Assembly: GCA_022041995.1 (NCBI GenBank) | Contig: CP074381.1 | Span: 620,001 to 684,000, forward strand | Reading direction: 5' to 3' | Length of the DNA stretch: 64,000 nt | DNA from: Cupriavidus necator | GTDB taxonomy: Bacteria; Pseudomonadota; Gammaproteobacteria; Burkholderiales; Burkholderiaceae | Shown here: in pieces, positions 49,683-59,451 of the stretch | Position numbering within the stretch: the stretch's first letter is position 1 | Layout: every line of letters starts with the position of its first letter | Translations under genes and position numbers: made by a program | The notes under the pieces: generated by a model | Databases searched by the model: none | Seen by the model: only the letters and a program-made list of their open reading frames with translations | Told to the model about the DNA's origin: nothing

Positions 49683-50120
49683 ATGAGCCGAATCCCCAAC
49701 TGCGCCCTTTGCGAGACCGATGGCGGCGAACTGGTCTGGATGGGCGACCGCGCCCGGCTGATCCTGGTCGAGCATGACCGCTTCCCCGGCTTCTGCCGCA
49801 TCGTCTGGAACGACCACGTGGCCGAGCTGAGCGACCTGGACGAGGCCGACCAGGCCTGGCTGATGCGGCTGGTGGCGCGGGTGGAGCGGGTGGTGCGCGA
49901 GGTGATGGCGCCGGACAAGGTCAACCTGGCGGCGTTCGGCAACATGGTGCCGCACCTGCACTGGCACATCATCCCGCGCTACCGCTGGGACACGCATTTC
50001 CCTGAGGCCATCTGGGCAGCACCGCAGCGCGCGGCGGACAGCGCGCACGTGCAGGAACTGGCCAGCCGGCTGCCGGCGCTGCGTACCGCACTTTCGCTGA
50101 TCGAAGCAAGCGACGCCTGA
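49683..50120 (+). CDS. HIT-family hydrolase
   Basis: This 145-residue histidine-triad protein shows the active-site motif HLHWHIIPRYRWD (His-x-His-x-His) near residue 100 and an N-terminal NCALC pair that may bind metal. HIT proteins hydrolyse nucleotide conjugates such as AppppA or adenylated amines; the substrate here is unknown. It is divergent from the fimbrial gene and precedes the SbmA/BacA-type ABC transporter and the ubiquinone block. Confidence 0.9.
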   Translation: MSRIPNCALCETDGGELVWMGDRARLILVEHDRFPGFCRIVWNDHVAELSDLDEADQAWLMRLVARVERVVREVMAPDKVNLAAFGNMVPHLHWHIIPRYRWDTHFPEAIWAAPQRAADSAHVQELASRLPALRTALSLIEASDA

Positions 50121-50248
50121 GGCCGGGCGCGGAACCCGCGCCGGCCGACACCGTCTGAATGCTGTTGCTGCCGCGGTCGCGCTTGCGCCCGCGGTACCAG
50201 AACAACAAGCCCGGCCCGCATCACGCTGGCGGGCCAAGAGCTGCCGCT

Positions 50249-52114
50249 ATGTCCTCGACCCCGACTTCCGTCACCGTACCGGGCCCGGCCGTCCCTGCCC
50301 GGGCCCTCAAGATCCAGAGCCGGCTGCGCATGGCCGCGACCTGGGCGCTGATCAAGCCCTACTGGAAATCCGAAGACCGCGTGGCGGGCCTTGGCCTGCT
50401 CACCCTGGTGATCGCACTGAACCTGGGCATCGTCTATATCAACGTGCTGCTCAATGAGTGGAACCGCGTGTTCTACAACGCGCTGGAGCAGCGCGACTAT
50501 GCCTCGTTCAAGGTCCTGCTGCTGCGTTTCTCGTGGATTGCCGGCTTCTATATCGTGGCCTACCTGTCCCGGCAGTACTACACGATGATGCTGCAGATGC
50601 GCTGGCGTACCTGGATGACCGGCCGGTTCATGGGCCGATGGCTCGGACACCAGGCGTACTACCGCATCGAACAGACCCATACCACCGACAACCCCGACCA
50701 GCGGATCGCGGACGACCTGCGCCAGTTCACCGACGGCGGCCTGTCGCTGTCGTTGGGACTTCTCAACTCGGTGGTGACGCTGGTCTCCTTCGTCGGCATC
50801 CTGTGGACGTTGTCGGGGCCGATCAGTTTTGCGTTCGGTGGCAGCGAGCTGGTGATCCCGGGCTATATGGTCTGGTTCGCGGCAGGCTACGCCGTGGTCG
50901 GATCGCTGGTCGCGCACTTCGTCGGGCGCCCCCTGATCGGCCTGAACTTCCAGCAGGAACAGTACGAGGCGGATTTCCGTTTCACGCTGGTGCGGCTGCG
51001 CGAGAACAGCGAACCCGTGGCGCTGTACCGCGGCGAGCCGACCGAGAAGGCAGGGCTGCGCGCACGCTTCGACCGCATCCGCGCCAACTGGAACCAGCTG
51101 ATGCTGTATACGCGGCGACTTAACTTCGTCAGCTCCGGCTATGCCCAGTTCGCCATCATTTTCCCGATCCTGGTGGCCGCGCCGCGCTACTTCGCCGGCA
51201 AGATGACGCTGGGCGGGCTGATGCAGATCAGCTCCGCCTTCGGCCAGGTGCAGGGCGCGTTGTCCTGGTTTGTCGACAGCTATGCCACCCTGGTGGGCTG
51301 GAAGGCGGCGGCCAACCGCCTGATCGATTTCCAGGAAGCGATCCGCGTGGCCGAGCGCCAGGACATGGCGCCGGGCGGCGTGCGCGATATCGAGGTGGAA
51401 CATACCGGCAAGCCGCAGAATGGCATCACCATCGACGCTCTGGCGCTGGCACTGCCGGTACGCGCCGCGCGCAGCGCGGCCGTGGGCCAGCGGCCGCTGG
51501 TGGCGCCGTTCTCGCTGTCGGTCGCGCCGGGCGAGCGCTGGCTGGTCAGCGGCCCGTCTGGTTGCGGCAAGAGCGTGCTGTTCCGCGCGCTGGCGGGAAT
51601 CTGGCCGTACGGCAGCGGCACCGTGACGATGCCCGACGGCGCGCGCATGCTGTTCCTGCCGCAGCGCAGCTACCTGCCGATCGGCACGCTGGCTGATGCG
51701 CTGGCTTACCCCGACGCTGGCACGGCGCACAGCGCGCAAGCGCTGCAGGTGGCGCTGCGCCAGGCGCGTCTGGCGGCGCTGGTGGACCAGCTCGACGTGT
51801 TCGACAACTGGGCGCTGCGGCTTTCTCCGGGCGAGCAGCAGAGGCTGGCCTTCGCGCGCGCGCTGTTGCAGAAACCGGACTACCTGTTCCTGGATGAAGC
51901 CACCAGCGCGCTCGACGAGGAAACCGAGGGCGCCATGTACAAGCTGATGGTGGAGTCGCTGCCCGGCGCGGCGATCGTCAGCATCGCGCACCGCAGCACC
52001 GTGGCGGCCTTCCATGGCCGGCGCCTGCGCTATGTGCCGCAGGACGGGGAGGCCGAGCAGGCTGCGCAAGCCGGCATGCCTGGGGTAAGCTATCGGGTCG
52101 TATGCGAAGCGTGA
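50249..52114 (+). CDS. ABC transporter, SbmA/BacA-like membrane domain fused to ATPase
   Basis: This 621-residue half-transporter has an ABC_membrane_2 (SbmA/BacA-like) domain at about residues 35-330. It has four to six helices, among them LTLVIALNLGIVYINVLLNE and the conserved NPDQRIADDLRQF and FRFTLVRLRENSE. A C-terminal ATPase follows: Walker A SGPSGCGKSVLF, signature LSPGEQQRLAF, Walker B YLFLDEATSALDEE, His switch SIAHRST. It resembles E. coli YddA and mycobacterial Rv1819c, which import hydrophilic molecules such as cobalamin or peptides. Direction and substrate are unknown. The start at 50249 is chosen as the first ATG before polar sequence; the longer frame is arginine-rich. Confidence 0.9.
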   Translation: MSSTPTSVTVPGPAVPARALKIQSRLRMAATWALIKPYWKSEDRVAGLGLLTLVIALNLGIVYINVLLNEWNRVFYNALEQRDYASFKVLLLRFSWIAGFYIVAYLSRQYYTMMLQMRWRTWMTGRFMGRWLGHQAYYRIEQTHTTDNPDQRIADDLRQFTDGGLSLSLGLLNSVVTLVSFVGILWTLSGPISFAFGGSELVIPGYMVWFAAGYAVVGSLVAHFVGRPLIGLNFQQEQYEADFRFTLVRLRENSEPVALYRGEPTEKAGLRARFDRIRANWNQLMLYTRRLNFVSSGYAQFAIIFPILVAAPRYFAGKMTLGGLMQISSAFGQVQGALSWFVDSYATLVGWKAAANRLIDFQEAIRVAERQDMAPGGVRDIEVEHTGKPQNGITIDALALALPVRAARSAAVGQRPLVAPFSLSVAPGERWLVSGPSGCGKSVLFRALAGIWPYGSGTVTMPDGARMLFLPQRSYLPIGTLADALAYPDAGTAHSAQALQVALRQARLAALVDQLDVFDNWALRLSPGEQQRLAFARALLQKPDYLFLDEATSALDEETEGAMYKLMVESLPGAAIVSIAHRSTVAAFHGRRLRYVPQDGEAEQAAQAGMPGVSYRVVCEA

Positions 52115-52200
52115 CGGGGCGCGGCATCTGTACCGCCGCACTGGTCCCGTCACGCTGAAATCACCTATCGAGGGCGCCCGTAGCACGGGCTGCGATCATC

Positions 52201-52623
52201 ATGGCAGGCCTGGACAAAGACACTCCCCATCCCACCGCGCTGACGGTCCACACGCAATCCCGCGTGCTGGAGATCGGCTTCGACAACGGCCGCAGCTTCC
52301 GGCTGCCGTTCGAGCTGTTGCGCGTGTATTCACCGTCCGCCGAAGTCCAGGGCCACGGCCCGGGGCAGGAAGTGCTGCAGACCGGCAAGCGCGAGGTGGG
52401 CGTCAATGCGGTCGAGCCGGTCGGCAACTACGCGATCCTGATCCGCTTTACCGACGGCCACGACACCGGCATCTATTCCTGGGACCTGCTGTACCGCCTC
52501 GGCGACAACCAGGATGCGCTGTGGCAGGACTACCTGCAGCGCCTGGAAGCCGCCGGCGCCGACCGCGACACCCCGATGCCCGCCGCCGGCGCTGCCGGCG
52601 GCCACGGCTGCGGCCATCACTGA
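52201..52623 (+). CDS. DUF971 (GBBH-like N-terminal domain) protein
   Basis: This 140-residue soluble protein consists mainly of the DUF971/GBBH-like_N fold: VLEIGFDNGRSFRLPFELLR, YSPSAEVQGHGPGQE, VGVNAVEPVGNYAILIRFTD and GHDTGIYSWDLLYRLG. The C-terminus is Ala/Gly-rich and ends HGCGHH, a possible metal-binding tail. Such proteins occur next to ubiE in beta-proteobacteria, as here (34 bases upstream of ubiE), and in iron-sulphur contexts elsewhere. Molecular function is not established. Confidence 0.88.
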   Translation: MAGLDKDTPHPTALTVHTQSRVLEIGFDNGRSFRLPFELLRVYSPSAEVQGHGPGQEVLQTGKREVGVNAVEPVGNYAILIRFTDGHDTGIYSWDLLYRLGDNQDALWQDYLQRLEAAGADRDTPMPAAGAAGGHGCGHH

Positions 52624-52657
52624 GCCGCACCGATTCGATTACCCTGGAGTCTGAAAG

Positions 52658-53389
52658 ATGAGTGAAACCCACTTCGGGTTTGAAAAGGTCGACGAAGCGG
52701 AAAAGGCCGACAAGGTTGCCGGCGTATTCCATTCGGTGGCAAGCAAGTACGACGTGATGAACGACCTGATGTCGGGCGGCATGCACCGGCTCTGGAAGAT
52801 GTTCACCATCGCCCAGGCCGGCGTGCGCCCCGGCCACAAGGTGCTGGACCTCGCCGGCGGCACCGGCGACCTGGCCAAGGCGTTTGCCAAGCAGGCCGGC
52901 CCGACCGGCGAGGTCTGGCTGACCGACATCAACGAGTCGATGCTGCGCGTGGGCCGCGACCGCCTGCTGAACAAGGGGATTGTCACCCCGGTGTGCCTGT
53001 GCGACGCCGAGCGCATCCCGTTCCCGGACAACCACTTCGACCTGGTGACCGTGGCCTTCGGCCTGCGCAACATGACGCACAAGGACGCCGCGCTGGCCGA
53101 GATGCGCCGGGTGGTCAAGCCGGGCGGCAAGGTCATGGTGCTGGAATTCTCCAAGGTGTGGAAACCCCTGGAAAAGGCCTACGACGTCTATTCTTTCAAG
53201 GTGCTGCCATGGCTGGGCGAGCGCGTGGCAGGGGATGCCCCGAGCTATCGCTATCTCGCGGAATCGATCAGAATGCATCCAGACCAGGCTTCACTTGTAC
53301 GCTTGATGGAACATGCGGGCCTGGAAAATGTCGAATACTTCAATCTGACGGCCGGAGTGGTGGCGCTCCACGTCGGGCGCAAGTATTAA
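52658..53389 (+). CDS. ubiE: ubiquinone/menaquinone C-methyltransferase
   Basis: UbiE methylates 2-polyprenyl-6-methoxy-1,4-benzoquinol in ubiquinone biosynthesis. The 243-residue SAM-dependent enzyme has [20 protein letters not shown], then [23 protein letters not shown] motif [16 protein letters not shown], and [20 protein letters not shown]. The end reads [29 protein letters not shown] upstream of ATG 52658 gives the ribosome site. It heads a row ubiE-Tim44-ubiJ-ubiB on one strand. Confidence 0.96.
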   Translation: MSETHFGFEKVDEAEKADKVAGVFHSVASKYDVMNDLMSGGMHRLWKMFTIAQAGVRPGHKVLDLAGGTGDLAKAFAKQAGPTGEVWLTDINESMLRVGRDRLLNKGIVTPVCLCDAERIPFPDNHFDLVTVAFGLRNMTHKDAALAEMRRVVKPGGKVMVLEFSKVWKPLEKAYDVYSFKVLPWLGERVAGDAPSYRYLAESIRMHPDQASLVRLMEHAGLENVEYFNLTAGVVALHVGRKY

Positions 53390-53452
53390 GAAGACTTGAA
53401 ATCGCCATGCCTCGCCCGCATATCGGGTGAAACTGACAGGGGATAGCAGAAT

Positions 53453-54442
53453 ATGTCGTCATTTCGTGGAAAGTTCCTGGTTGGGTCGCTGATTACCGCG
53501 ATTGCCTTCGGGATGGTGTTCGATGCCAATGCCAAGCGCATCGGCGGTTCGCGCAGCATCGGCAAGCAGTCCGAATCGGTCACGCAGCGCCAGCAGGCGC
53601 CGCAGCCCACTTCGCCGACCCAGCAACCGGCCCAGCAGCCTAATCAGGCCGCCCCGGCCACGGCTGGCGCCGCCGGCGCGGCTGCCGCGGCAGCCCCCAA
53701 GCGCAACTGGGGCGGCATCCTGGGCGGCATCGCCGCCGGCCTGGGTATCGGCTGGCTGCTGTCGCACTTCGGCCTGGGCGGCGCGGCGCTGGGCTTCCTG
53801 TCCAACCTGATCCTGATCGCGCTGGTGGCGTTCGCCGCGATCTGGCTGATCCGCAAGTTCCGTGGCGGCAGCAAGCGCACCCAGCAGCCGGCCTACGCCG
53901 GCGCCGGCAACGCGCCGAACCTGGGCCGCAACGCCGAGCCCATGTTCCGCGGGGAGCCGACGCCTGTGCCTTCGGGTAGCCCGGCGGGCCCGGCCGCCAA
54001 CACGGTACTGCCGGCAGCATCGGCCGCCCCGGTCGCGGCCGATGCCGTGGCCCAGCAGCCGTGGGGTGTGCCGGCTGACTTCGATACCGAAGCCTTCCTG
54101 CGCAACGCCAAGGTCCACTTCGTGCGCCTGCAGGCCGCGTGGGATGCCGGCAACCTGGACGACATCCGCGAGTTCACCACGCCGGAGATGTTCGCCGAGA
54201 TCAAGATGGACCTGTCCGAGCGGGGCGCCGAGGTCAACAAGACCGACGTGGTCACGCTGGAAGCCCAGCTGCTCGGCATCGAGTCGGCCGCGGCCCAGCA
54301 TATCGCCAGCGTGCGCTTCTCCGGCATGATCCGCGAGAAGGCCGGCGAGGCGGCCCAGCCGTTCGGCGAGGTCTGGAATCTGGCCAAGCCTGCCAGCGGC
54401 ACGGGCGGCTGGCTGCTGGCCGGCATCCAGCAAGAGTCCTGA
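53453..54442 (+). CDS. Tim44-domain membrane protein
   Basis: This 329-residue protein has an N-terminal signal-like segment, a low-complexity Gln/Pro/Ala region (about 40-85), and two short helices (WGGILGGIAAGLGIGWLLSH and LGFLSNLILIALVAFAAIWL). A C-terminal Tim44/MBA1-like domain begins FDTEAFLRNAKVHFVRLQAA and continues REFTTPEMFAEIKMDLSERG. Bacterial Tim44-like proteins are anchored at the inner membrane with unknown partners. It sits between ubiE and ubiJ, 63 bases after ubiE, and is followed by a terminator. Co-occurrence with the ubi genes is a family-wide pattern, but a role in ubiquinone synthesis is only inferred. Confidence 0.9.
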   Translation: MSSFRGKFLVGSLITAIAFGMVFDANAKRIGGSRSIGKQSESVTQRQQAPQPTSPTQQPAQQPNQAAPATAGAAGAAAAAAPKRNWGGILGGIAAGLGIGWLLSHFGLGGAALGFLSNLILIALVAFAAIWLIRKFRGGSKRTQQPAYAGAGNAPNLGRNAEPMFRGEPTPVPSGSPAGPAANTVLPAASAAPVAADAVAQQPWGVPADFDTEAFLRNAKVHFVRLQAAWDAGNLDDIREFTTPEMFAEIKMDLSERGAEVNKTDVVTLEAQLLGIESAAAQHIASVRFSGMIREKAGEAAQPFGEVWNLAKPASGTGGWLLAGIQQES

Positions 54443-54490
54443 TGCCGCACCCCGCGGCGGTGATGCGCCGGGGGGAGTAGCTTAGAATGG

Positions 54491-54519
54491 AGGCCCACGT
54501 GAAAGCGTGGGCCTTTTTT
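54491..54519 (+). terminator. rho-independent terminator after the Tim44-domain gene
   Basis: AGGCCCACG (54491-54499) pairs with CGTGGGCCT (54506-54514) around TGAAAG and is followed by TTTTTG. It separates ubiE-Tim44 from ubiJ-ubiB. Confidence 0.92.
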
Positions 54520-54571
54520 GTTTGGGACGCCCGATGTGCGGCGTCGCTGCCTGCCCGCCAACCGCGCTGTC

Positions 54572-55252
54572 ATGAATACTCTGCCTTCCGCCCTGGCCAT
54601 GCCCGCCATCTCGGCGCTGAACCACCTGCTTGAGCAGGAGCCGTGGGCCCGCAACCAACTCAGCCCGTTTGCCGGGCGCGTGATCCGCTTCGATGCCGCC
54701 GCCTTCGTGCTGTCGCTGAAGGTGACAGAGCACGGCTGCACCGAACTGGCGCCCGAGGCCGAGGCGCCCGCGGTGACGCTGCGCGTGCCGGTGCAGCAGT
54801 GGCCGCTGGTGGCCGCCGACGTGGCCGAAGGCGGCCAGGCCGCCGCCATGCGCCATGTACGCATCGAGGGCGACGCCGAACTGGCCAACACCGTGTCGAC
54901 GCTGGCGCGCAACCTGCGCTGGGACGCCGCCGAAGACCTGTCGCGCGCGCTGCGCGGCATCCTGGGCGGGCCGGTGAGCGACAGCGTGGCGCAGCGCGTG
55001 GTCGATGGCGCGCGCCAGGTGCATGAGCAGGCCACGCGCGTTGGCCGCGCCCTGGTCGACAACGTCACCGACTACCTGCTGGACGAACACCCGACCCTGG
55101 TGCGCCACGCCGCGCTCGATGCTTTCGGCGCCGACGTGGGCCGGCTGCGCGACAGCCTGGCCCGGCTCGAAAAACGGCTGGAGCGGCTGGAGCGCGTCGG
55201 CCCGCCGCCGGCATCCGGCCCGTCCGGCCAGCTGCCGTCGCCGCACCGCTGA
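54572..55252 (+). CDS. ubiJ: ubiquinone biosynthesis accessory factor UbiJ
   Basis: This 226-residue protein has an N-terminal SCP2 lipid-binding domain (ALNHLLEQEPWARNQLSPF, GRVIRFDAAAFVLSLKV, HVRIEGDAELANTVSTLARN). A C-terminal helical tail carries LRDSLARLEKRLERLERVG, a coiled coil. UbiJ holds the hydrophobic intermediates in the soluble Ubi complex with UbiK and others. The ATG at 54572 is preferred because it starts the conserved domain 24 residues later. It lies 67 bases before ubiB, the common ubiJ-ubiB arrangement. Confidence 0.9.
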   Translation: MNTLPSALAMPAISALNHLLEQEPWARNQLSPFAGRVIRFDAAAFVLSLKVTEHGCTELAPEAEAPAVTLRVPVQQWPLVAADVAEGGQAAAMRHVRIEGDAELANTVSTLARNLRWDAAEDLSRALRGILGGPVSDSVAQRVVDGARQVHEQATRVGRALVDNVTDYLLDEHPTLVRHAALDAFGADVGRLRDSLARLEKRLERLERVGPPPASGPSGQLPSPHR

Positions 55253-55319
55253 GCCGGCCGCGCCCCGATCCCATCCACCACTAACGTGACTGCCTGCCCG
55301 GCCCTGTGAAGATTCCCGA

Positions 55320-56897
55320 ATGACCCGCCTCCTGCGCCTTGGCAAGATTCTCTTCGTCATCCTCTATTACGGCCTGGACGAGCTGGTGCTCTCGGGCTTC
55401 AGCAGCCGCAAGATCCGCTTCCTGGTGCGCGTCATCACCATCGGGCGCAAGCTCGACATGCCGCGCGGCGAGCGCCTGCGGCTGGCGCTGACGCGGCTGG
55501 GCCCGATCTTCGTCAAGTTCGGCCAGGTGCTGTCGACCCGGCGCGACCTGATGCCGGCGGACATTGCCGACGAACTGGCCAAGCTGCAGGACCAGGTGCC
55601 GCCGTTCGATTCGGTGGTGGCGGTGAAGATCATCGAGCGCGCGCTGGGGCGGCCACTGGACCAGCTGTTCGAGACCTTCGAGCACCAGCCGGTGGCCAGC
55701 GCCTCGATCGCGCAGGTGCACTTCGCCACGCTCAAGGGCGGCCCCTGCCACGGCCGCGAGGTCGCGGTGAAGGTGCTGCGCCCGGGCATGCTGCCGGTGA
55801 TTGACAGCGACCTGGCGCTGATGCGCGACATGGCCACCTGGCTGGAACGCTTCTGGGCGGACGGCAAGCGCCTGAAGCCGCGCGAGGTGGTGGCCGAGTT
55901 CGACAAATACCTGCACGACGAACTCGACCTGATGATCGAGGCGGCCAATGCCAGCCAGCTGCGCCGCAACTTTGCCGATACCAGCCTGCTGCTGGTGCCC
56001 GAGGTGTTCTGGGACTGGTGCAGCAGCACCGTGTTCGTGATGGAGCGCATGCACGGCATCCCGATCTCGCGCACCGAATCGCTGAAGGCCGCGGGCGTGG
56101 ACATGCACCTGCTGGCGGAGGAGGGCGTCGAGATCTTCTTCACCCAGGTGTTCCGCGACGGCTTCTTCCATGCCGACATGCACCCCGGCAATATCCTGGT
56201 GTCGGTGCAGCCCGAAACCTTCGGCCGCTATATCGCGCTGGACTTCGGCATCGTCGGCGCGCTGTCCGAATTCGACAAGAACTACCTGGTGCAGAACTTC
56301 ATTGCCTTCTTCCGGCGCGACTACCACCGCGTGGCGCTGCTGCACGTGGAGTCCGGCTGGGTGCCGCCCGATACCCGCATCGAAGAGCTTGAAAGCGCGG
56401 TGCGCGCCTGCTGCGAGCCGTACTTCGACAAGCCGCTGAAGGAAATCTCGCTGGGCATGGTGCTGATGCGCCTGTTCCAGACCTCGCGCCGCTTTAATGT
56501 CGAGATCCAGCCGCAGCTGGTGCTGCTGCAGAAGACGCTGCTCAATATCGAAGGCCTGGGCCGCCAGCTCGACCCCGACCTGGACCTGTGGAAGACCGCC
56601 AAGCCGTTCCTGGAGCGCTGGATGCACGAGCAGGTGGGCTGGAAGGGCGCCTGGGAGCGCGTCAAGGTGGAGGCGCCGCTGTGGGCCAAGATGCTGCCCG
56701 ACTTCCCGCGCCTGGCGCACCAGTTCCTGGAGCGGCGCGCGCTGACCAGCAACGGCGAGCAGGACAAGCTGCTGGCGATGCTGGTGGTGGAGCAGCGCCG
56801 CACCAACCGGTTGCTCGGCACCGGGCTGCTGTTGCTGGGCGGCTTTGTCGCCGGCATCGTGCTGACGCATGTGCTGGGCTGGGCGGGCTACTGGTAG
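55320..56897 (+). CDS. ubiB: ubiquinone biosynthesis regulatory protein kinase-like UbiB
   Basis: This 525-residue member of the atypical ABC1/ADCK kinase family supports ubiquinone synthesis, probably by ATP-driven extraction of lipid precursors from the membrane. Visible are the KxGQ motif in [20 protein letters not shown], the alanine-rich loop [13 protein letters not shown], the catalytic segment [15 protein letters not shown] and [10 protein letters not shown]-terminal membrane anchor, [20 protein letters not shown], completes it. It begins 67 bases after ubiJ. Confidence 0.96.
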   Translation: MTRLLRLGKILFVILYYGLDELVLSGFSSRKIRFLVRVITIGRKLDMPRGERLRLALTRLGPIFVKFGQVLSTRRDLMPADIADELAKLQDQVPPFDSVVAVKIIERALGRPLDQLFETFEHQPVASASIAQVHFATLKGGPCHGREVAVKVLRPGMLPVIDSDLALMRDMATWLERFWADGKRLKPREVVAEFDKYLHDELDLMIEAANASQLRRNFADTSLLLVPEVFWDWCSSTVFVMERMHGIPISRTESLKAAGVDMHLLAEEGVEIFFTQVFRDGFFHADMHPGNILVSVQPETFGRYIALDFGIVGALSEFDKNYLVQNFIAFFRRDYHRVALLHVESGWVPPDTRIEELESAVRACCEPYFDKPLKEISLGMVLMRLFQTSRRFNVEIQPQLVLLQKTLLNIEGLGRQLDPDLDLWKTAKPFLERWMHEQVGWKGAWERVKVEAPLWAKMLPDFPRLAHQFLERRALTSNGEQDKLLAMLVVEQRRTNRLLGTGLLLLGGFVAGIVLTHVLGWAGYW

Positions 56898-56934
56898 CGC
56901 ACCCCTGGCTGATCCATATTAGATTGAGGTGACC

Positions 56935-57557
56935 ATGAGCGACCCCGCCAAGCCTGCGCCGCCGACCTTCTCCACCCGCAATGCCGCCGACCCGGCGTTC
57001 TGGGACGAGCGTTTCGAACAGGGCTTCACGCCCTGGGACCAGGGCGGCGTGCCCGATGAATTCCGGCAGTTCATTGAAGGCCGCGCGCCATGCCCGACCC
57101 TGGTGCCAGGCTGTGGCAACGGCTGGGAGGCCGCGTGGCTGTTCGGGCGTGGCTGGCCGGTGACGGCAATTGACTTCTCGCCACAGGCGGTCGCGTCGGC
57201 GCGGCGGACGCTGGGGCCGGCGGGGCAGTGGTGCAGCAGGGCGATTTCTTCGCCTTCACGCCGCAGCCGGCGTGCGAGCTGATCTACGAACGGGCCTTCC
57301 TGTGCGCGCTGCCGCCGGCGATGCGGGCTGACTATGCCGCCCGGGTCGCGCAACTGCTGCCGCCGGGCGGCCTGCTGGCCGGCTACTTCTACCTGGGCGA
57401 AAACCGCGGCGGGCCGCCGTTCGCGATGCCGGCCGAGGAGCTGGATGCGCTGCTGGCACCGGCCTTCGAGCGACTTGAGGACCGGCCCTCGGCCGCGCCG
57501 CTGCCGGTGTTCCAGGGGCAGGAGCGCTGGCAGGTCTGGCGCCGCCGGTCCGGCTGA
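56935..57557 (+). pseudogene. TPMT-family SAM-dependent methyltransferase, one frame change as read
   Basis: The protein belongs to the thiopurine S-methyltransferase-like family (PF05724). The first half reads PAFWDERFEQGFTPWDQGGV, then LVPGCGNGWEAAWLFGRGWP (SAM loop) and VTAIDFSPQAVASARRTLG. The second half in the next frame reads VQQGDFFAFTPQPACELIYE, then RAFLCALPPAMRADYAARVA. The switch lies near 57,228 (GGCGGGGCAGTGG); one missing G in the run gives AGAVVQQGD and a protein of about 207 residues. I read this as a sequence error. The start is ATG 56935 with GAGGTG just before; it lies 37 bases after ubiB. The substrate may be small thiols or metalloid compounds. Confidence 0.83.
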
Positions 57558-57653
57558 ACCAGTCGCCGGCCAGCCCTTGTGGCGCAGGCGATGCTCAGCG
57601 TGGCGCATTTGCGCCGGCTGGGAATTTTTTTCGCCCACACTGGTCTGCGTCGC

Positions 57654-57659
57654 TATAAT
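57654..57659 (+). promoter_or_regulatory. candidate -10 element upstream of the symporter gene
   Basis: A perfect TATAAT (57654-57659) stands in GC-rich sequence 192 bases before the symporter ATG. No good TTGACA is placed 16-18 bases upstream. The surrounding gap (57558-57851) shows no supported gene. Confidence 0.45.
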
Positions 57660-57851
57660 CCGCGTTTTGATTCGGCTACGACCGCAGCCCCGGCCGCGTT
57701 TTCCGCCCTGCGCGAGAACTCCAGGCAGCTCGATATGCGGCCCCGACCGATGAATTGGACTCCGGGCAGATGCGCGCAAGAAACGTGCACCCATGCGCCG
57801 CCCGGCATTCGGTTTCTCGCCACAAGGGCACTTTCTGCATAGGGCAGCGGC

Positions 57852-59288
57852 ATGCTGATCTGGTTCGTCATCATCTACTGGGTAATCTCGGTCGGCATCG
57901 GCCTGTGGGCGGCGCTGCGCGTTCGCAACACCACCGATTTCGCCGTCGCCGGGCGCAGCCTGCCGTTCCATATCGTCACCGCCACCGTCTTCGCCACCTG
58001 GTTCGGCTCCGAGACGGTGCTGGGCATCCCCGCCGTATTTCTCAAGGAAGGCCTGTCGGGCGTGGTCTCCGACCCCTTCGGCTCGTCGCTGTGCCTGATC
58101 CTGGTGGGCCTGTTCTTCGCCCGGCCGCTGTACCGGATGAACCTGCTGACCATCGGCGACTACTACCACAACCGCTATGGCCGGCTGGCCGAGGTGCTGA
58201 CCACGCTGTGCATCGTGGTGTCCTACCTGGGCTGGGTGGCGGCGCAGATCAAGGCGCTTGGGCTGGTGTTCTATACCGTCTCGGACGGCGCGCTGACGCA
58301 GGAGGCCGGCATGATGATCGGCGCGGCCAGCGTGCTGGTCTATACGCTGTTCGGCGGCATGTGGTCGGTGGCCATCACCGACTTCATCCAGATGATCATC
58401 ATCGTGATCGGCATGCTCTATATCGGCTACGAGGTCAGCGGCCAGGCCGGCGGCGTCACGGCCGTGGTGTCGCACGCGGCCGCGGCCGGCAAGTTCGAGT
58501 TCCTGCCGTCGCTGGATCTTATCCAGATCATCGGCTTTGCGGCGGCGCTGTTCACCATGATGCTGGGCTCGATCCCGCAGCAGGATGTGTTCCAGCGCGT
58601 GACCTCGTCGCGCACCGAGCAGATCGCCGGGCGCGCCTCGGTGCTGGGCGGCGCGCTGTACTTCTGCTTTGCCTTTATCCCGATGTTCCTGGCGTACTCG
58701 GCCACGCTGATCGACCCCGGCATGGTGGCCAAGTACATCGACACCGATTCGCAGCTGATCCTGCCGCAGCTGATCCTGCAGCACGCGCCCATGTTCGCCC
58801 AGGTGATGTTCTTCGGCGCGCTGCTGTCGGCCATCAAGAGCTGCGCCTCGGCCACGCTGCTGGCGCCGTCGGTGACTTTTGCCGAGAACATCCTGCGCCC
58901 GTACTTCCGCCACCTGGACGACCGGCAGTTCCTGCGCGTGATGCAGACCGTGGTGCTGGTGTTCACCGCGGTGGTGACGCTGTTCGCGCTCAACTCGCAC
59001 CTGTCGATCTTTCATATGGTTGAGAATGCCTACAAGGTCACTTTGGTCTCGTCCTTCGTGCCATTGTCCTTCGGCATGTTCTGGAAGCACGCCACCCGCC
59101 AGGGCGGGCTGGCGGCGATCCTGCTGGGCCTGTCTTCCTGGCTGACCTGCGAGGTGGCCTTGGCCGATGCTGTGGTGCCGCCGCAAATGGTCGGCCTGCT
59201 GTTCTCGGTCAGCGGCATGGTGATGGGTTCACTGCTGCCGCAGTGGATTGCAGATCACGCGCCGGTCAAGGAAGTGCACATCGCCTGA
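57852..59288 (+). CDS. sodium:solute symporter (SSS family)
   Basis: This 478-residue inner-membrane symporter has about thirteen helices, beginning MLIWFVIIYWVISVGIGLWA. FAVAGRSLPFHIVTATVFAT is the SSS family signature in helix 2, with TWFGSETVLGIPAVFLKEGL after it, and GWVAAQIKALGLVFY and GGMWSVAITDFIQMIIIVIG in helices 4-6. The later segment PQQDVFQRVTSSRTEQIAGR is strongly conserved in the family. The substrate (amino acid, organic acid or similar) cannot be read from sequence. It lies between the methyltransferase and FmdB, both on the same strand. Confidence 0.92.
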   Translation: MLIWFVIIYWVISVGIGLWAALRVRNTTDFAVAGRSLPFHIVTATVFATWFGSETVLGIPAVFLKEGLSGVVSDPFGSSLCLILVGLFFARPLYRMNLLTIGDYYHNRYGRLAEVLTTLCIVVSYLGWVAAQIKALGLVFYTVSDGALTQEAGMMIGAASVLVYTLFGGMWSVAITDFIQMIIIVIGMLYIGYEVSGQAGGVTAVVSHAAAAGKFEFLPSLDLIQIIGFAAALFTMMLGSIPQQDVFQRVTSSRTEQIAGRASVLGGALYFCFAFIPMFLAYSATLIDPGMVAKYIDTDSQLILPQLILQHAPMFAQVMFFGALLSAIKSCASATLLAPSVTFAENILRPYFRHLDDRQFLRVMQTVVLVFTAVVTLFALNSHLSIFHMVENAYKVTLVSSFVPLSFGMFWKHATRQGGLAAILLGLSSWLTCEVALADAVVPPQMVGLLFSVSGMVMGSLLPQWIADHAPVKEVHIA

Positions 59289-59343
59289 CGGTCCCCGTCT
59301 GCCACCCCCTCATTTCCGGCGATCAGGCAGCCTCGGAACGGTT

Positions 59344-59349
59344 TATAAT
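59344..59349 (+). promoter_or_regulatory. candidate -10 element upstream of the FmdB-DUF502-aspS row
   Basis: A perfect TATAAT lies 103 bases before the FmdB-type ATG and 56 bases after the symporter stop. A convincing -35 is not visible, so this is a moderate call. Confidence 0.45.
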
Positions 59350-59451
59350 TCAAGGCTTTGCATCGTCGCGCGGGGATCTCCCGCAGCCGCTATGGCCCGC
59401 GGCGATGTCCGCCTTTGTACCGATTCCGAAGTTTTCTCGCGAAATAACACC

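Noticed and set aside
49979..52186. Open frame of more than 730 codons opposite the ABC transporter
   Set aside because: Antisense to a gene with clear Walker and SbmA/BacA motifs; product is Gln/His/Arg-rich and has no fold signature.
57579..57842. Small gene between the methyltransferase and the symporter
   Set aside because: It lacks a ribosome site, spans a likely -10 element and has no recognisable product.
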